64,000 nucleotides of DNA. Origin: Acholoe squamosa. Its lineage: Eukaryota; Annelida; Polychaeta; Phyllodocida; Polynoidae. The DNA lies in assembly GCA_949317995.1 (NCBI GenBank), contig OX439039.1, positions 12,329,282 through 12,393,281 of the forward strand. The letters run 5' to 3'. The notes below the pieces were generated by a model that was given only the letters and a program-made list of their open reading frames with translations, was not told where the DNA came from and searched no databases. Both the position numbers and the translations under genes were made by a program. This document shows, one piece after another, positions 1 to 12,033 of this stretch. How positions within the stretch are numbered: the first letter of the stretch is position 1; each line of letters begins with the position of its first letter.

Positions 1-194
1 AATTCAGGACTGATGAGTAACTCAGCATTCAAGGGCCGCGGGTCAGCAGGCTTCTCCAATAAAGTGCTGGTAATCAGAATCGCCAGCATTTCATTCATGC
101 ATCATGATGACTGATGGGCATAATGCACTCCCTGTATCAGCTATCAGCTTCCCTTAAAGCACTAATCGGATCCATGGGTGAAGTTGTTTTCCTG

Positions 195-263
<69 letters not shown>

Positions 264-835
264 TGTGTGTGTGTGTGTGTGTGTGTGTATTTCCTGCTAC
301 AAATGTACTGCACCTCAAGTATTAAAGTGTCTGTGTCATAGAGGATGTTTTTGAGTGTAGTGCTCAAACTCTCTGTAAGGTCATGTTTTTCTTTCTATTT
401 CTCTGGATGTATTTCGGCGAATCTATTTATAAATATTATTATATCCGTATTTGTGCAATGATCTATTGCAGTTTCGTAGGAAGCCTCTTTTTCTACTATA
501 TGTGCATTTTTCTACTCGCGCAAGTGTCCCGGTTTTTGCATATGACATATTGTCCTTTTCAATATGGCCCTTTTAATGAATATAATATTATGTTGGCTCT
601 CAACCCCCACCCCCATCTCGTTCTCCTTGTCAGTTTTAGGAAATTCCCATGTTCGACCTCAATGTTCAGAGATGGTCATGTCTCATGCCATGTGTGCCCA
701 TCCCCATACGGATTTTGATATTATGATGATGTTAACATGTCACATTTTGTGGTCAAGGCCCATAATTCTGGGTTCACATCGTCGCCTTAGCGCAACAAGG
801 TTGTGTAGGGGCCGGCATTGTTGTATATATACTAG
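1..835. other. Upstream non-coding DNA
   Basis: Holds the AT/GT microsatellite and a stretch at 1-165 resembling the GGCCGC MITE family. I see no exon. Confidence 0.5.
197..289. repeat. (AT)n then (GT)n microsatellite
   Basis: About 30 AT dinucleotides, then about 12 GT units. Short ORFs over it are artefacts. Confidence 0.95.
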
Positions 836-1159
836 TGCGGATCATCCGAGAGATGTGCTCATGTGGTGCTCGTTCCTTCTATGCCATCCAGGTGTCGCTT
901 CGTGTTACCCGTTTGGTACAAGAGGGGGCAGCACCACACCTTGCATCCATCTCCTACTAAGGAGCCGGACGATCGGCAGAAGGGGACTGGACCTAGTCCA
1001 GTCCAGACGTATATCTTTACCTTCTCTGAATAAAGTCCATCCGAACAGATGGGAAGTTAAGGGCTTTGCCCAACCCGAACCTTTCGTGTTGTGTGCTACT
1101 TGTAGTATTTAAGCGAGCCTAAGAGCCACCCAATCTTACACATAGAACAAACCGTTACA
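836..1159 (+). repeat. 5' LTR of the gypsy-type element
   Basis: It starts tgcggatcatcc and ends ccgttaca. It holds an AATAAA at about 1029-1034. Positions from about 842 to 962 recur at 2540-2664 with about 85% identity by eye. Confidence 0.65.
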
Positions 1160-1160
1160 C

Positions 1161-1173
1161 TGGTGCCGTGACC
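1161..1173 (+). other. Primer-binding site
   Basis: tggtgccgtgacc follows the LTR end by one base, in the position and style of retrotransposon tRNA primer sites. The tRNA was not identified. Confidence 0.5.
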
Positions 1174-1186
1174 AGTTGGTTCAGGG

Positions 1187-1903
1187 GTGGTGCACGGCCA
1201 GACGGCCGAAAGCCGCGGAAGACCAAATGCGAGTTCCTCAAGCCTAGGGCTTGAAGAATTCGAAGAGGATGACATAGCTTCTCAGCAATTGTTGCTAGAC
1301 TGGAAGCCGGGTCAACAGTATCTGTATGACTCGACTGGTGTACAGAGAGCATTCTCTACACCCAGTATGACGACCGATCCCACCACTACAGGAGATGGGG
1401 TCTTAAAACTGTACCCGAGTACCCCTAGCCATACGGCATCGGATACCGGTCTGCTGAGTGGATTGATTAAACCCGCTCGGTTGGACTTGAGCGATTGGTC
1501 TCAAGTAATGTCTAGTAGGCGCGGACTAGAAGCCGGCATCTTGGTGGGCACTACTAGTACTATAAAGACTCCAAAGGCTCAAAGTCCTGTTCGAAGGACA
1601 GGAACGCCAAGCGAGCATGGGGTACGAAATGTTACCCGAATAAGGCAGGATCTACCTTTAATGACATCGTCGGACCACGATAGCGATCGAGACGATGGAG
1701 GGGATGGTAAACACCATAGTGTAGAGGCAGACAATGTCCCCATCGGGTCTGCCCCATCCCAACGGGATACCAACCAGAATACATTACCAAGATCCATGGA
1801 AATGTATACGCTGGGGTTATCCTTAGATGAAGCCTTATCGGATTCAGTATTCAATCCGGGAGGAAGCCGCAAATCCAGACATGGTTGTCGGATGGGCCCC
1901 TGA
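1187..1903 (+). pseudogene. Gag-region ORF of the LTR element
   Basis: An open frame of 238 codons without an ATG at its start lies just after the primer-binding site. It is hydrophilic, Ser/Thr/Asp-rich (E-E-F-E-E-D-D, S-D-H-D-S-D-R-D-D-G-G-D), with no CCHC knuckle. Its place argues for Gag; the sequence itself is unrecognised. Confidence 0.45.
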
Positions 1904-2543
1904 TATAAGTCAACCTCGGCTTATCTAAAAGCCAGAGACCAGGTAGAGCAACAAGCTAAGAAGCAACATGGCTTGCATGTGCAGTGTGTATTGAGACAAG
2001 TGTCTTCAGTAGCTTCGGTTATTCATACAGTGAAAATCCCTCCGGGTACCACCTGTGATGTCCTTTGTGGCGGATCAATGGGCCAGAAGGGTGAGATGGG
2101 AATTTTTGAACCCGACATGATACATTTATCAAGTATCGGGTTAGACTCAGTGGACACGTTAGTAGCGAATGCAGCATGGACTGTATTACCCATGACTAAC
2201 CGAACTGGCTCAGAGATTTACTTGAAACGAGGTGACGGCGTAGGGATGGTGAGTTTAGTGGAACACGTCGCCAAAGCCGAGTTCAAGAAACCATTAAACC
2301 TTGTTAGTAAGTATCCTTTGGATGAAGAATTTCAGAAACTGATAAATAAATCAGATTAAAAGAATACTGAAGATAAATGGCCACTAGGGGAGCACCTCCG
2401 AAGGTATGAGAATGCTTTCGGTATAGAGGAAGGACCCGTAGGTAGAACCGATAACGTGTTGCACACTATTGATGTGGGCGACAAGAGACCTTTCAAAATT
2501 CTGTATTGTAGACTTCCTCTGAAGAAGAAGTTAATATGTGAAC
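1903..2543 (+). pseudogene. Pol fragment: protease-RT linker and RT start
   Basis: The frame encodes V-K-I-P-P-G-T-T-C, then G-E-M-G-I-F-E-P, the conserved stretch between protease and RT of gypsy elements. It ends with G-R-T-D-N-V-L-H-T-I-D-V-G-D, the RT entry motif. An in-frame TAA (2357-2359) breaks it, and it stops where the second LTR copy begins. Confidence 0.65.
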
Positions 2544-2664
2544 ATCCGAGAGATGTGCTCATGTGGTGCTCGTTCCTTCGATGCCAACCAGGTGTCGCTT
2601 CACGATACCCATTTGGTACAAGAGGGGGCAGCACCACGCCTCGCATCCAGCTCCTACAAAGGAT
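2536..2664 (+). repeat. Truncated 3' LTR copy
   Basis: It repeats the first ~125 bp of the LTR (catccgagagatgtgctcat onwards), then stops abruptly at a short GT run, so the 3' LTR is truncated. Confidence 0.65.
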
Positions 2665-2746
2665 GTGTGTGTGTGTCTACAGGTCCCAATTTAAATCAAG
2701 TAGCCCACTGTGATTATGGTGGACAGCCCTTCATTCAACATTCACT

Positions 2747-2815
2747 TCCATATGTGTCACAGTGCTAAAGACTCAACTTTACACATGCCCTGGACTGTCT
2801 CTAATGGATGTTGGG
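2747..2815. repeat. Dispersed repeat also found inverted at 51062-51135
   Basis: ccatatgtgtcacagtgcta and catgccctggactgtctcta match the complement of 51062-51135 with few changes. One copy lies before the myosin exons and the other in a mucin intron. Confidence 0.5.
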
Positions 2816-3434
2816 CACATTATAGCCTATCAGTAGTACAGGAGGGGTCTAAATCTTTAGGGACATGTAAAGTTACAATTGGTTCATTCACTAAAAAGGG
2901 TCATTTTAGATAGGGAAAAGATTGCTAACACCCACGTTTCTCTCTGACCTGGGACACTTTATCTGGTAGGATTAAGGTGTAACTAGCTAACTATTATAGA
3001 CCACCCCCACTGAACCCCCACCAATACATAGGCCAACCACTAATTATCAACCTTTGATTCATAGCAATATTTCATGCCACATTTGTGTTCTGGGGATTTA
3101 TTTGTAGATACATTCTATTTGAAATACCCTCCTTAGGCAGGGAACATGCTGAGAGCTACTGCCACCTAGAGGTATGATATAACACTTTAAAGAGCAATCA
3201 AGTTCAATCACCCATTAGTAGCAGTGGCCTCTATGCACCCAGTGGCACCACCTTGTGACCACTATGACCAATTTGAATGGAGATACCAGCTGGTAATTTT
3301 GACAGGTTCATTTTCCTGGATAGGGTACTTTGGAATGTCACCTACAGTCTACCAGATAAGATAGAAGTAAATGGATTGCAGTTCCAGAATCCACTTTATT
3401 AACTCTATCTTACATTGAATACATGATACAGTCA

Positions 3435-3640
3435 ATGGAGTATTCGGGCCTCCCTAGCCCACTTAAAAAGGGTCTATTTCTCCTCTTTCCTATCCCCTCA
3501 GGATGTATGTGGTGCACATTTGCGCGGGCACTGACACATTCCTCTGTGAAATTGTGTAATGTAGTTCTTGCCATGAATATGACCTCAGCTGTCGAAATGG
3601 CGTTAAACATCTATTACTCACTCACTCAATGGAGTATTTC
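3435..3640 (+). repeat. Dispersed repeat with ACTC tail, copy 1
   Basis: Shares ctcctctttcctatcccctca, ctgtgaaattgtgcaatgtag and catgaatgtgaccttagctg (with changes) with 16895-17060, ending in taaacaycta(ctcactca). It looks like the 3' end of a retrotransposon or SINE with a microsatellite tail. A shorter trace lies at 35260-35305. Confidence 0.6.
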
Positions 3641-4123
3641 AAATCACGTTATCCTAGCTACTGTGATCACAAGGTGTCCAAAATACTCTATGCCTATTCC
3701 TGTAACATTAGGTATGGCCTTTGGTGGTATATTCCTGTAAGATATGCTCCCAAAGTATTCCTGTGTTACTCCCAATGGATTCTGGCGCCTTCTCTGTAAC
3801 AGACAGGTCTTAATGTGTCTACTAACCTATACAATACTAGGACACTCAGTACCGAATTGACCTTTGGGAATAAGTATAGAATAAGTATGATACTTAACTA
3901 ATTATTCATAATAACTTAAAGAGAAGACAAATAAATAAGGGAATAACCCTGTTGGGGTCAGATGATCTTCAAGAATAGACTTTTTTCGGTGTTTATATGA
4001 TGAAACAATGCACACTGGAGAGTTACTAATAGTGGTGCTGCTTAACTTGGTTCAAGTTGCCAAAAGTCATTATCACAAAGGTGCAATTGCTATTCATTTA
4101 ACTACTTTTTCTTATCATTTTAG

Positions 4124-4714
4124 ACCTACGTTGGAGACATTCTAGTCGCAGTCAATCCATACAAGAAATTAGACATCTACGGGAAGAATGTAAGTCAATT
4201 AACATATATTACAGACTGTAACTCCCATGTTGTTGGAATAGTATTATACCAACCAGTGTAACTCCATCGAGAGAAAAATATGTACTGATTGTTGTACGGG
4301 GTGAGCCTCTAAACACTAGGTCTATGCTTTGGTTTTAAAACAAGAAAAACAACAAAACAACAACTTCTCTTTCTATAAAGGAAAGAAAAATAGAAAACAA
4401 TAAAAAAAAAAACAATAAAAGGAATATATTATTTACACACTCAGATTTACAGTCTTATAGTACTGCATATATGCAACATGGGGAGGGGAAGTTATATAAA
4501 ACCTTAAACATGAGGGGTTTCTACCTCTCCTCCTATGAGGTTCAGTTTCCAATTTCTGATCACTGACACCTTACTACTTTCAGCATTCTGCGAAGTACAA
4601 TGGAGGAATCCGTTCTACACTCCCACCTCACATCTTTGCCATAGCAGATGCAGCATACCAACGGATGAGGGGAGCCACCTCCACCCAACCCAAAGACCAA
4701 TGTGTGCTTATCAG
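4124..4714 (+). CDS. Myosin exons 1-2 (visible): start of motor domain
   Basis: Exon 1 (4124-4189, phase 0 on both sides) encodes the conserved segment [13 protein letters not shown] found near the N-terminal third of all myosin motors. Exon 2 (4584-4714, ends in phase 2) encodes the following H-S-A-K-Y-N-G-G and P-P-H-I-F-A-I-A-D segment that precedes the P-loop. Acceptors are tttag and tttcag; donors are gtaagt and gtaacg. No earlier motor exon was recognised between 1 and 4123. Confidence 0.93.
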
Positions 4715-7700
4715 GTAACGGTTTATTGAGCCTTGACTGTATTGGTCTGGAGGGTATTTCTTAACAGTTCTGATTAGAATTGTTAAGAAATGGCCCACAG
4801 TTCATTTTACCTTTCATGGTGTGAGATCATTTATTTCATCCATTCATTGGACATATAGAAACAGTTCATTTAGACTTTAATTTATCATCAGATAACAGAA
4901 TCTACCTAATAGTCCCCCCGCTTTTTTCTTATCTCATGGCTAATACAATATAGTAATGTGGTGCTAAAGGTTTACAGCTATGGCGCCGTATTTCACATTT
5001 TCTGACAAAGTCATATTCAATCTTGCCACAAGACACATTCTAGGGAATACCTCTCTTGCATTTTGTGGGCAGTATGGCTACACATGGTACCTGCCTACAT
5101 CATACATGTTATTACTACAGAGACCAGCAGGCAGAAATACTTTATCCCGAAAACTAGAGACAACTCATGACAGTGGTCAAGAGGGCGAATAACTATAACC
5201 ACATTTGGAACATGATCCAGGATTCTGGACAATACTTCAATGCAGTAGAACATACCAGGATACAGTGTTAGGGAGTGATCATTTTTTAACAACAGGGGGG
5301 GGCTGGTGGGTTTGCGCGCGGATGCGCTAAAAAAATTTCGACCCCCCCTCGAGGGGGTAAAATTTTTTCGACCCCCCCATAAGAGACAAAAATCGCGCGC
5401 GAACGTCCCCTTTTAGCCTATAGTAACGCACGGGGTTTTCCACTGAAAACAGGTGAAATTATTTTGACCCCCCCAATCAGAGGTATTGAAAAAATTCTGA
5501 CCCCCCCCCCGGTCAAGGGGTTAAAAAAGTTCTGACCCCCCCCTCAAACCCACCGCCCCCCCCCCTGTTGTTAAAAAATGATCACTCCCTTAGTTCTTCT
5601 AAGTTATTGTCATACATGGGTAGGTAGGTAGGCCAACATATCCTACACTGAGCCAGGGTTGTTGGCTGTCAACAATTGCAAACCGAGTCCCAAATATAAT
5701 AGGACACAATTCAGGAAGTATACTAAATGCTACAAACAATAGACAGCGTGTTAGCCTTGTACAACATGACTCCCCCACCCATGCCCCACCCACAAACAAT
5801 AACACTGCAGTGAATTCAAAGGATCTATCCCAGACTGTACTTCTGTTCGGTCTGGCCAGTACGAGGCTGTTCCCTATACCATAACATAAATGCAAAGGAG
5901 TACATGTGTGGGTCTACCCCGAGGTAGAAGGGGGTCTCATGGGCGCGACCATTGCTGGAGCTTGTTACCAGTGAGTTCTACTGATAACACCTATCAGATG
6001 GGTACCAGTTGGCCCCCAAAAGGACGCATTGAATAGTTGGTGTCATTTCATTGGCTGAAAGTCCGTATATGCACCAGGTTAAAAGGTTATAACATTTGGA
6101 GTGTTAGGCTATGGTGCAGCAAAAACACTCACGGACCTTTGCCCAAGCTGGGCCCAGCTTGACCGCTACCATGTGCCATCGCTGGCTTACAAGGATTTTG
6201 GGATAAAGCGATTCCTCACCAAATAATCTCCACCAAATGGGGGCCCATTATGCCTAAACCCTAGAATGTGTCTTGTGGCTGAATTGACCTTAGCTTCTGT
6301 ATAAGAACCGAATTGGGATAATTTGGTCAAGTTACATCCCTTTTTGGTGGAAAATGGTTCCTTACATTAAAATGGGTCAAGCAGATAAATATTGTTGAAT
6401 TTCCCTTCCTTCCAGTGGAGAATCTGGTGCTGGTAAAACAGAAAGTACCAAACTCATCATACGGCAGCTCATCGAACTATGTCAAGGCAATACGTATATA
6501 GAACAACAAATCCTGCAGGTAAGGATTTTGTAATCTAGCCATTGGAGGTGAATGTATGTAATATGATCAGAAACATTATGATAAAACTCCTGTGCCACAA
6601 TACCATTGGCAAAATTAATCCTTTTGATGAACAACCTTGATCAACTTTAGCAGATGATTGTTTTGAATTTCAAATCAACATCAACTTTGGCAACTGATGG
6701 TTTGGCATATCTTCCACTAATATTCACTCTAGCGTTTAGTGCCCTGTTTCCTGTGAATTTTGTTAACCCATCTTTCCTTACAAATGCACTTCCTTTTTCT
6801 CTCTTAAATCTAGTGTAACCCGATTTTAGAGGCTTTTGGTAATGCACAAACCGTATTTAATGACAACTCGAGTCGTTTTGGTCGCTACATTCAATTACGG
6901 TTTGAAAATGGACAAGGTGAGTTTTCTTCTTCTTGGTCATCCTTCTAACTGTAAACATATTCTTGATGTGAATATCAGTTCTACACGGAGAGTGGCCCTT
7001 TTCATACAACCTAAGATTAAATTATTGTGTCAAAAGATATGTGGTTCTGATAAAGAAATCCTTTAAATTCAAGATGAAGAGTTAAGGCAAAACTAAATCT
7101 CACGTCTGGGGCTCTTCCAATGCAGTTAACCTTACATGGCGGACACGTGAACTTTAAAAGTACATTGATGTATCCTATAACTAGTCTCTTTTTTCCATGT
7201 ATAAATAATATATATATATTCATGTACCATCTCTTCCTTGTCCTCTTTCCCTTTTATAGTTAAGGGCTCAAAGATCAATGAATATCTGCTGGAGAAGTCA
7301 CGACTTGTGGCCCAAGGTCGTCGTGAGCAGAACTTCCATATTTTCTACTATATGTTCGCTGGTCTACCTGACGAAGTCAAACAGACCTATCACCTAGGGC
7401 CTCCAGAGAGCTACAAGTGGGTAACACTTATTGCATACATAAAGTAAAGAAATCATATAAATCAATTTGCTGTCTATCATTATACGATGGAAAGTCGTAG
7501 CTATCATTATACAGAAAATGTTGTAAGAAGAAACTAATTTTGATTCAATTCAATTTCAATATTCAATTTGTTTAATCAGGAGTCCTGGATCAGCACAGGA
7601 AAAGGTACGCCTGCGAGGGGGTGCGCGGGTGTACCTTTTCCTGTGTTGATCCACATACTGTCTGTCATTTTTCGGTCTTCAATACGGGGTCAACCAGCCA

Positions 7701-10700
7701 TTAAAATATTCTACTTCATGGTTTCAAGTCATCTAGCTGAATATAAATGGACAATCTTAATGTCTTATAGAACTACACAAGCGTTGTTAAAATAGTGTGT
7801 GCAACTATTCCTATCTCTGTAAGGTATAGATGAAAAGATTGTTGATATTTCATCCACAGATATTTATCAGATGGTATCGGGTGTTTGAAAAACGGCAGGA
7901 ACGTCATGGCAGAGAGGTTTGACGAACTGGTCAATGCCTTTGACATTGTCGGCTTTGATGATAAAGTAAGGTTATGATATAAAATGTGGGTAAAATGTAT
8001 TAAATTGGCCTGTTTTGCTACCTCCTGCATGTAAATTTAGACTTCAGCATCAGTAAGAAAAAAATTTAATATCATGAAGTCTTGTTTAAAGAAGCACCTT
8101 TAGATCATTAATGTTCAAAATGAATATATTAGGGACACTTGGGTAATGCAAAACTATATTCCCCATCAGCACATATAGCTGGAGCATTCTATGAAAACCC
8201 AAAGGAATATCAGGGATTGTAATCTTTATAAGAGAAATCGGCCGGTTATGACAACGAAAATATAGTCAAATCTGAAATACTTTTTTTTCAAATTCTTAGT
8301 TGTAAATTGAAATAATCTTACTTTTCGAAATTCAATATAAAAAGAGATATTTAAAAACCTATTTTAGATAGTATAAAGTACATCTGACAAGGAAATGGGG
8401 GATTTCTAGGGACTTTATAATCGATTCAATTGTAGCAACCCACCTTCAGTTGACTTGATGTAACTTAGTATTGGAAGACGTTTGGCTTCTAAGAAGTCCT
8501 AACCACTATCCACTATTATTTACCTATGTTATAAAGGAACAAGACAACATGTTCACCCTCCTGGCAGGAGCCCTCAACACAGGTAACATAGATTTAGGGG
8601 AGAATGACAATGGAGAGGCCGTACTCAATGACCAAGGTGTAGCTAACACGGTGGCAGTAAGTTACGATCTTTTAAATTCATTGTCATTGATTTGTCATTA
8701 GGGGTTTATGTCCCCTGTCCGAAATTAATTAAATTTAAACATTCACATTAGTTTGGATTTTTCACCAACAAATAGATAATATTTCATACCGGTAACTTTG
8801 AAATCATAAAATAAAAGATAAATTTCAGGAAATGAAACACATAATTCATCTAATTTGCTTTCACAGAAATTACTTGGCCTTGAGCCAACAGAGCTGAAGG
8901 GGGTCCTGACTTCCTCAGTGACCTTTGTCAAAGGTCAAGAGATCAAGAGAAACTACCATCTCTCACAAGCTATAGGTAAGCTGAAATTAATAATTGGAGG
9001 TTTGAAGTTTGCAGCACGAGAGATTCAGATCACATTGCATATCAGTCACTTATCCCTTATAACAGGTATACTACGTTTAGCGAAATGTGTAATAGTTAAG
9101 AAGTATAAATAAATTAGGAGTTAATAATAAATTCATGGTGTCAGAGTATAGAAAAAATGTCTTGTTACCCATCGCTGACCAATGTAAGCTTTCATCTTCT
9201 ACCAAAAAGGCCCCCATCTGTCTATTTCTCCTATGGTACTCGTTAATGTTTAGCTGTTTTTCGACTAGCAGTGTTTAAATACCTGCCCAGACTGAGAATG
9301 AAAGGAATGAATATCTTTAAACTAATGAGGCAGTCCCATGAGGGGGATCCCACTTTTGGACGTTAAACAAATCAATCAACCAACCAATCCCAACTTATTT
9401 CTCCTCCTAGACTCCCGGGATGCCATATCCAAGGCGGTATATGGGCGTGTGTTCAGTTGGATGATTAACAAGGTGAACCAGCTGTTGGCGCCCAAGGAGT
9501 TCCTACCTAAGGAGAAGACACAAGAAATAGGCATCCTCGATATCTTTGGGTTTGAGAAGTTTGAAGTCAACAGCTTTGAACAGATGTGCATCAACCTGGC
9601 CAATGAACAGTTGCAGTTCTTCTTCAATAAGGTGGGTTTTAGAGGATGTGATTTCACATTAGTGGAGGCTCCACTACGCGATTTGCTGGAACATTCTCCT
9701 GACATGTTACCCAGCCAGTGTCTAAGGTATAGGCTGTTGACAGACTATAAACATGAGATTTGAAATTGTAAACATGAGATTTCAGGGTTGGATCCAGGAT
9801 TTTGAAAAGGGGGGGGCGTGCCCCTCATTTATCCTAAATTATAGGGTAAAAAAATTTAGGTAAACTCTTTAGTACAGGGAAAAAGAGGGGGGGGGCCGCA
9901 CCCCCCCCCCTCTAAATCCGCCACTGGATTTCAGGGGTCACTTGTAACCACAGTGAATGTGTTTACCTGTAGTTTTGTTTACATTTACTCCTAACCTGAG
10001 ACTGAGACATCACACTGATCAAGTAGGGGTTGGTGACCCTGTTATGCCGTATAAGCAATAATACAGCATGATGTATATAACAGTACACCAGTCTAACAAC
10101 CTGTCCTGCAAAAGCAAACCTGCCTGATTTTCAATTGCAGAGACTCCCCAATGTCTCAGTTTGAAAAGCACCTTTTTGACAACACAAACATGCCTCAGAT
10201 CACACACAATCACATCCCAAGATAAAAAAAAATATCTCCCTCAACATATGATTTCTACCTTGTAATGATAACAAATAGCATTCTTTAGTCTGTTTCTGTG
10301 TCCCATTATGTGAGAATAGCTTATGTGAAAATAGCTGCGATTCTCTGCAAAAATCGCGTAGTGGAGCCTCACCTATTCTGACAGTACTTTTGAAGTGATG
10401 ATAAAAGGAATCTCCATGAATATAGACTTATTCTGGTTGTTATTTGATAAGCAGCTGTATAATTATATAGGTCAAATCCCACATGGCGATTTAGGGCTGT
10501 GTATCTGCGATTGGCCACCTGATGCAATTTTAAGGACTACCTTTAAAATCGCAGCAGATATAATAGGGAAAATAGTACACAAGGACACTGCTGCATTTTC
10601 TTATGAAGCATTATAGATATTCTGCCTTGTTAATGGTTATATGCTCAAGAAGTCCTTACAATACAACAGACAAAAATCGCACATGCATTTGAGCCCTAAA

Positions 10701-11972
10701 TCTCTTAGTCGGATTCGACCTAATGCACAAGCCTAAAAGTCAGGCCCTTGAAATCCGAAGTACCTATTCCATGCCCTACCCTTTTGCATAAAAAGTAGGC
10801 CTATGCCAAGTAGTAACTTACAATCATTGCATACTGGATTAAATTTAATCAATTATTAAGTATTTCAACCATTTGTAATTATTGCAGCACATCTTCATGC
10901 TGGAACAAGAAGAGTACAAAAAGGAAGGTGTGGACTGGCGGGAGATCAAGTTTGTTGACAACAAAGGCATTCTGGATTTGTTCCTAGCTCGGCCAATAGG
11001 AGTTCTAAGTCTTCTGGATGAGGAGAGCATTGTACCAAATGTAAGCTCCTTCTGTAACTTTTAAGACTTTTCTCCAATCGATTTTCTTGTTTTGTTTTCT
11101 TCTCCTCTCTAGATCCTTAGATCTCAGAATATCATCAGTTTTATAGACCTGTTGCATAGCTGGTTACCTAAATTATTAAACCTTCAAATACACCTGATGC
11201 ATTAGTGCATCATGTCTACCGACTGGCATGATGCATAAATGAAGTTCTGACCTATCAACCTTTGAAGTGTTATAGAAATGAGAGAAATGTGAAAATAAAA
11301 TCTGATTCTAGATTTCTAATTGAGTTCTAAAGCTTAAACCTTTCATATTGTGAATTTATAATAATAATCAGATAACCTTTTGTTCTAGGGCTCGGACAAG
11401 TCGTTCGTGGACAAACTGACAGGGAAGTTTGCAGACAACCCTCACTACGTCAAGTCTGCACACAGTGGGTCTGGGCAGTTCACCATCAAACACTATGCAG
11501 GAGAGGTAGGTGGATCTTCTACTGAAGAACCTCACATAAAAGGTGAAGATACATATAAGGTGCACCCTGACTTGATGGACACACTGTACTTTCAGTTGAG
11601 AATGACTTTTTGGCAGCGTAAAACCATTTAGAGTAGGCCTATAGTTTCCCAGGGGGCCTAGCATGGTAATGCACGCCCACATTAAAAAGTCACATGACCA
11701 CTAATTGACCAATCAGGGCATTGCAATTTTACCGCTGGGTTCCGTGAATTCATGAGCGATATTTGAAACGGTACCCATCTTGCAATTTGTCGTGCTAGCC
11801 CCCTTTAAGGACTTAGGACCGAGGGCTTTGTTGTGTGTCCTTTGGCCCCATTTAACATCTAGGAGAACGGAATGCTGTATACATAAGATATGGTCCGTCT
11901 TCAGGCTATAATCTCTCTGTCTGTCTCTGCCTGTCTCTGTCTCTCTCTATCTCTGTCTGTCTGTCTGTCTGA

Positions 11973-12033
<61 letters not shown>

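Larger units (their letters stand above)
836..2664 (+). mobile_element. Internally deleted Ty3/gypsy-type LTR retrotransposon
   Basis: A TG...CA long terminal repeat (836-1159) is followed by a tRNA-like primer-binding site, a gag-like ORF, the protease-to-RT linker and the first residues of RT. A truncated second LTR copy (about 2536-2664) follows directly. Most of pol is deleted and several stops interrupt it. It sits upstream of the first visible myosin exon. Confidence 0.7.

Noticed and set aside
7417..7420. Alternative donor TGG|gtaaca for myosin exon 5
   Set aside because: It matches the donor consensus better but breaks the frame to exon 6, while AA|gtgggt keeps the conserved Y-K-Y-L motif.
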